Below are positions 7,105 through 9,282 of a stretch of 9,282 nucleotides of DNA, piece by piece. The first letter of the stretch is position 1. Every line of letters starts with the position of its first letter. A program made the translations under genes and the position numbers. Source of the DNA: Dehalococcoidia bacterium UBA1141 (GTDB lineage: Bacteria; Chloroflexota; Dehalococcoidia; Lucifugimonadales; UBA3495). Under the pieces are notes generated by a model. That model worked only from the letters and a program-made list of their open reading frames with translations, searched no databases and had not been told where the DNA came from. The stretch is from assembly GCA_002311385.1 (NCBI GenBank), contig DCAE01000076.1:14935-24216 (forward strand), given 5' to 3'.

Positions 7105-8046
7105 ATGACCCGCTTTTTTCTTCTCGGCGACGCTACGATAGCCACGTTAGTGGTTAGCGCGTGTGCAACTACCAATATTGTCACGGTAATCGTTACGCCA
7201 ACACCTGAAGCAAATCCCAATCCTGTTGCCCAAACAGTAGTGGTGGCCACTCCCATTCCGGTGATCCAGACGGTTATAGTTACTCCCACCATTGGGCCCA
7301 CGCTCGTACCGGTGATTCAGACGGTTATTGTTACTCCCACCCCTGGCCCCACCGCCACACCATTCATAATAACGAAGGTTGTCACCGCTACACCGGAGCC
7401 AACCAGAACGCCTAGGCCAACTCAGGAATCGATGGCTGGAATGATGCCAGTATTGCCATTGATTCAGGAAATTGGTCTTATTGAAAATTACGCAGCGAAC
7501 CAGTATTTCCCCAAAAATATCGTGGTAGTTAAGGATATTCCGGTGAGAATATTCCTAACTAGGCTGCACCGAGAGCACATCAATAATTTCAGGATTGATC
7601 CCTTTTTTAGTTCGACGGAAGAGTTCCTGCCGGGAGAAGTCGGAGTGATAGAGTTTGTTCCGGATCAGGTGGGAGAATTCAAAATCAGCAACGTCGGACA
7701 CGGCAATGAAGCTGGCCTGATCGTGGTGGAGACCCAGGAGCAAGCCAGGGATTATATCCAAGGTCGGGGCAAGCAGATGTATGCCCTTATCCACAGTGTG
7801 GATGATTCTCGGATGTTCCCAGAGACTATCGTTGTGCAGTCAGATATACCGGTAACGATCCACAACATTAGCCTGATTGATCAGCATCAAGTATCAATCG
7901 AGTCCTTCCAAGACCCTGAAGATGTTAACGTGGCTCCCGGAGAAGTTACCCAGTTTAAGTTCACGCCTACGGAATCGGGGATGTTCCAAATTACACACGA
8001 ACTTCATGGGTTTACAGGTAGCTTGATTGTGGGTGAAAGTCCTTGA
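7105..8046 (+). CDS. Lipoprotein with Thr-Pro-rich linker and two cupredoxin-like domains
   Basis: A 313-residue predicted surface lipoprotein. The signal peptide ends in the lipobox VSAC with Cys20 as lipidated residue. Residues about 25-110 are a Thr/Pro/Val-rich spacer (repeated IQTVIVTPT), typical of Chloroflexota extracellular proteins. Two Greek-key cupredoxin-like domains follow, about 124-208 (FPKNIVVVKDIPVRI through GHGNEAGLIVVE) and 226-310 (FPETIVVQSDIPVTI through LHGFTGSLIVGE). In the closing loop, where type-1 copper proteins have Cys-x4-His, domain 1 has Ile194 and His199 and domain 2 Ile296 and His301, so the copper cysteine is absent from both. Several other His residues (155, 158, 253, 261, 298) could still bind metal. 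The start ATG at 7105 has GGGGAG 4 nt upstream and puts the signal at the N-terminus. Role unknown: metal binding or structural are both possible. Confidence 0.8.
   Translation: MTRFFLLGDATIATLVVSACATTNIVTVIVTPTPEANPNPVAQTVVVATPIPVIQTVIVTPTIGPTLVPVIQTVIVTPTPGPTATPFIITKVVTATPEPTRTPRPTQESMAGMMPVLPLIQEIGLIENYAANQYFPKNIVVVKDIPVRIFLTRLHREHINNFRIDPFFSSTEEFLPGEVGVIEFVPDQVGEFKISNVGHGNEAGLIVVETQEQARDYIQGRGKQMYALIHSVDDSRMFPETIVVQSDIPVTIHNISLIDQHQVSIESFQDPEDVNVAPGEVTQFKFTPTESGMFQITHELHGFTGSLIVGESP
7258..7341 (+). repeat. Tandem 51-bp coding repeat in the lipoprotein spacer
   Basis: The 33-bp block at 7258-7290 recurs at 7309-7341 with two mismatches, a period of 51 bp or 17 residues (PVIQTVIVTPT followed by a variable GPT segment). 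A degenerate third copy lies upstream (VAQTVVVATP). The unit count may vary between strains. Confidence 0.75.
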
Positions 8047-8079
8047 TATTTGAAGCTTCCCGCGCTCCCGTTAATGATT

Positions 8080-8091
8080 GGATGGCCATCC
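8080..8091. promoter_or_regulatory. Perfect 12-bp palindrome between lipoprotein and oxidoreductase genes
   Basis: GGATGGCCATCC is self-complementary and lies 66 bp upstream of the oxidoreductase start. It may be an operator for a dimeric regulator; only the symmetry supports this. Confidence 0.25.
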
Positions 8092-8157
8092 GCGGACCCG
8101 TACTCGCGAACTTCCGCTTAATAGCCACAGCCATGCCTTGGGTGTAAAGTAATCAAC

Positions 8158-9189
8158 ATGGCGAAAGTCGACCTGAAGCTCAGCGTCGTGGACCAAAGCC
8201 CGGTGTACAGGTCCGAGACCGAAGCGGAAGCGCTCCAGCACACCATAGAGTTGGCCCAGAAGGCTGAGGCCTGGGGTTATCACCGGTTCTGGGTCACCGA
8301 GCACCATGGCTCCAAACAGGTCATGGGCTCTTCTCCGGAAGTTTTAGTCTCCCATCTACTGGCGAAGACGGACCGCATCCGCGTCGGCTCCGGCGGCGTC
8401 ATGCTGCAACACTACAGCCCATTCAAAGTGGCCGAGAATTTCAACGTCTTGGCTTCGTTGGCACCAGGCAGGGTGGACTTGGGCATAGGCAGAGGCCCAG
8501 GCGGTCTGCCCCAATCAACCGCTGCATTAAGGTCCAACTCAAGTTCGAACGACGCAGCGAGCAGTAAACCATTTCTAGACAAACTGCTGGACCTGGACAA
8601 ATTCCTGCACAATCGATTGGAGGACACTCACCCCAACCACGGGGTTAAAGTAAGCCCCGCTCCCCCGCAAGTAGCCAGTCTATACCTGCTGGGCACCACT
8701 CCTTCCAGCGGCGAGATGGCGGCAAGCCTGGGGATGCCCTACATATTCGCCATGTTCCTCAACAGCGACGAATCCATTATGTGGGACGCGGTCGAAGCCT
8801 ACCGCAATACCTTTATTGGAACCAACGGCACACGCCCCGAAGCCATGCTGGCCTTGCCGGTGATTGTTGCGGACACCGACGAAGAGGCCGCTGGTTACGC
8901 ATCCCAAATTACAGTCGTGAGGATTCTGCTGGAAAGCGGCAGAACCTTCACCGTTTTTTCGGTGGAAGCGGCGGAGGATTTCGGGAACCAATCGGGGGAG
9001 AAGTTCAGCTACGAAATCCTGCAGTCCAACATCATCAACGGATCGCCGGCGACGGTGCGGGAGAGACTCTGTGCCATGCAAACCGACTATAAAGTCGATG
9101 AGATTTTCGTGGTGACGGCCATTGACGATTTTCCCAAACGGCTCCACTCTTATGAATTGCTGAGTCGGGAGTTTGAACTAGCAGGGTGA
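8158..9189 (+). CDS. LLM-class (luciferase-like) flavin-dependent oxidoreductase, MsnO8-like
   Basis: A 343-residue TIM-barrel monooxygenase of the bacterial luciferase superfamily, using reduced FMN or F420 on an unknown organic substrate in the cytoplasm. The N-terminal strand LKLSVVDQSPVYRS, then WGYHRFWVTEHH (39-50), IRVGSGGVMLQHYSPFKVAENF (split across 74-95) and LAPGRVDLGIGRGPGG (101-116) are the hallmark blocks of the MsnO8-type subgroup. The C-terminal part has GSPATVRERL and a final DEIFVVTAIDDFPKRLHSYELL, normal for the family. Length and motif order are complete. The start ATG at 8158 has no strong Shine-Dalgarno, but the conserved first strand begins seven residues later, so a much later start is unlikely. 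Such genes are abundant in SAR202-type Chloroflexota. The 111-bp spacing from the lipoprotein gene suggests a separate transcript. Confidence 0.92.
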   Translation: MAKVDLKLSVVDQSPVYRSETEAEALQHTIELAQKAEAWGYHRFWVTEHHGSKQVMGSSPEVLVSHLLAKTDRIRVGSGGVMLQHYSPFKVAENFNVLASLAPGRVDLGIGRGPGGLPQSTAALRSNSSSNDAASSKPFLDKLLDLDKFLHNRLEDTHPNHGVKVSPAPPQVASLYLLGTTPSSGEMAASLGMPYIFAMFLNSDESIMWDAVEAYRNTFIGTNGTRPEAMLALPVIVADTDEEAAGYASQITVVRILLESGRTFTVFSVEAAEDFGNQSGEKFSYEILQSNIINGSPATVRERLCAMQTDYKVDEIFVVTAIDDFPKRLHSYELLSREFELAG

Positions 9190-9218
9190 TATAACCAAAA
9201 ACCATGTAGAAGGAGAAT

Positions 9219-9282
9219 CCTTCGACAAGCTCGAGACGAACGGAGCCTAGTTGACCGCTCGTGGCGAACTACAACCGTTCGT
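9219..9282. repeat. REP-like dispersed palindromic repeat, cut by the window edge
   Basis: The block at 9219-9243 runs CCTTCGACAAGCTC to GACGAACGG, closely resembling a widespread intergenic repeat of the form CCTTCGACAAGCTCAGGACGAACGG. Its end ACGAACGG (9236-9243) is inverted as CCGTTCGT at 9275-9282, 31 bp further on, exactly at the window end. The other arm should continue outside as the complement of the first block. A small hairpin GAAGGA/TCCTTC (9209-9223) overlaps the left edge. Confidence 0.6.

Overview
The window reads as chromosomal DNA of an uncultured bacterium, most likely Chloroflexota (SAR202/Dehalococcoidia-like). The support is indirect: a Ycf45-type AAA/R3H ATPase beside thymidylate kinase, a PdxS/PdxT pyridoxal-phosphate synthase, a Thr-Pro-rich lipoprotein with cupredoxin-like domains, a luciferase-like monooxygenase, and an archaellin-type N-terminal sequence in an otherwise bacterial context. 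This placement is inference; no marker gene settles it.

Positions 1-4592, minus strand, form a compact core-metabolism operon. Order of transcription is pdxS, pdxT, a GNAT-family protein, an R3H-domain ATPase, then tmk (cut by the window edge). A strong sigma-70-type promoter (TTGATA, 18 bp, TATAAT) precedes pdxS. pdxT and the GNAT gene overlap by ATGA, the GNAT and ATPase genes are 2 bp apart, and tmk follows 23 bp later, so the last four are probably translationally coupled. Only the pdxS-pdxT gap is long (185 bp), and it holds two mutually exclusive hairpins just ahead of pdxT.

Positions 4674-4790, plus strand, hold a tRNA-Phe (GAA) with encoded CCA and its own promoter. From 4791 to about 7007 the gene content becomes loose and looks accessory or decaying. 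It holds a roughly 500-bp gap with a terminator-like hairpin and a possible small minus-strand ORF, a six-bladed TolB-like (PD40) propeller with no export signal, an archaellin truncated mid-protein exactly where the propeller begins in the +1 frame, and a small plus-strand protein that seems to lack a helix.

Positions 7105-9189, plus strand, carry a lipoprotein with two cupredoxin-like domains that have lost the type-1 copper cysteine, then a flavin-dependent luciferase-like oxidoreductase. The window ends inside one half of a dispersed palindromic (REP-like) repeat.

The most unusual locus is the archaellin/propeller junction at 6087-6105. It is either a decayed deletion fusion or a frameshift-linked surface protein. 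No complete novel multi-gene defence or mobile system is visible.
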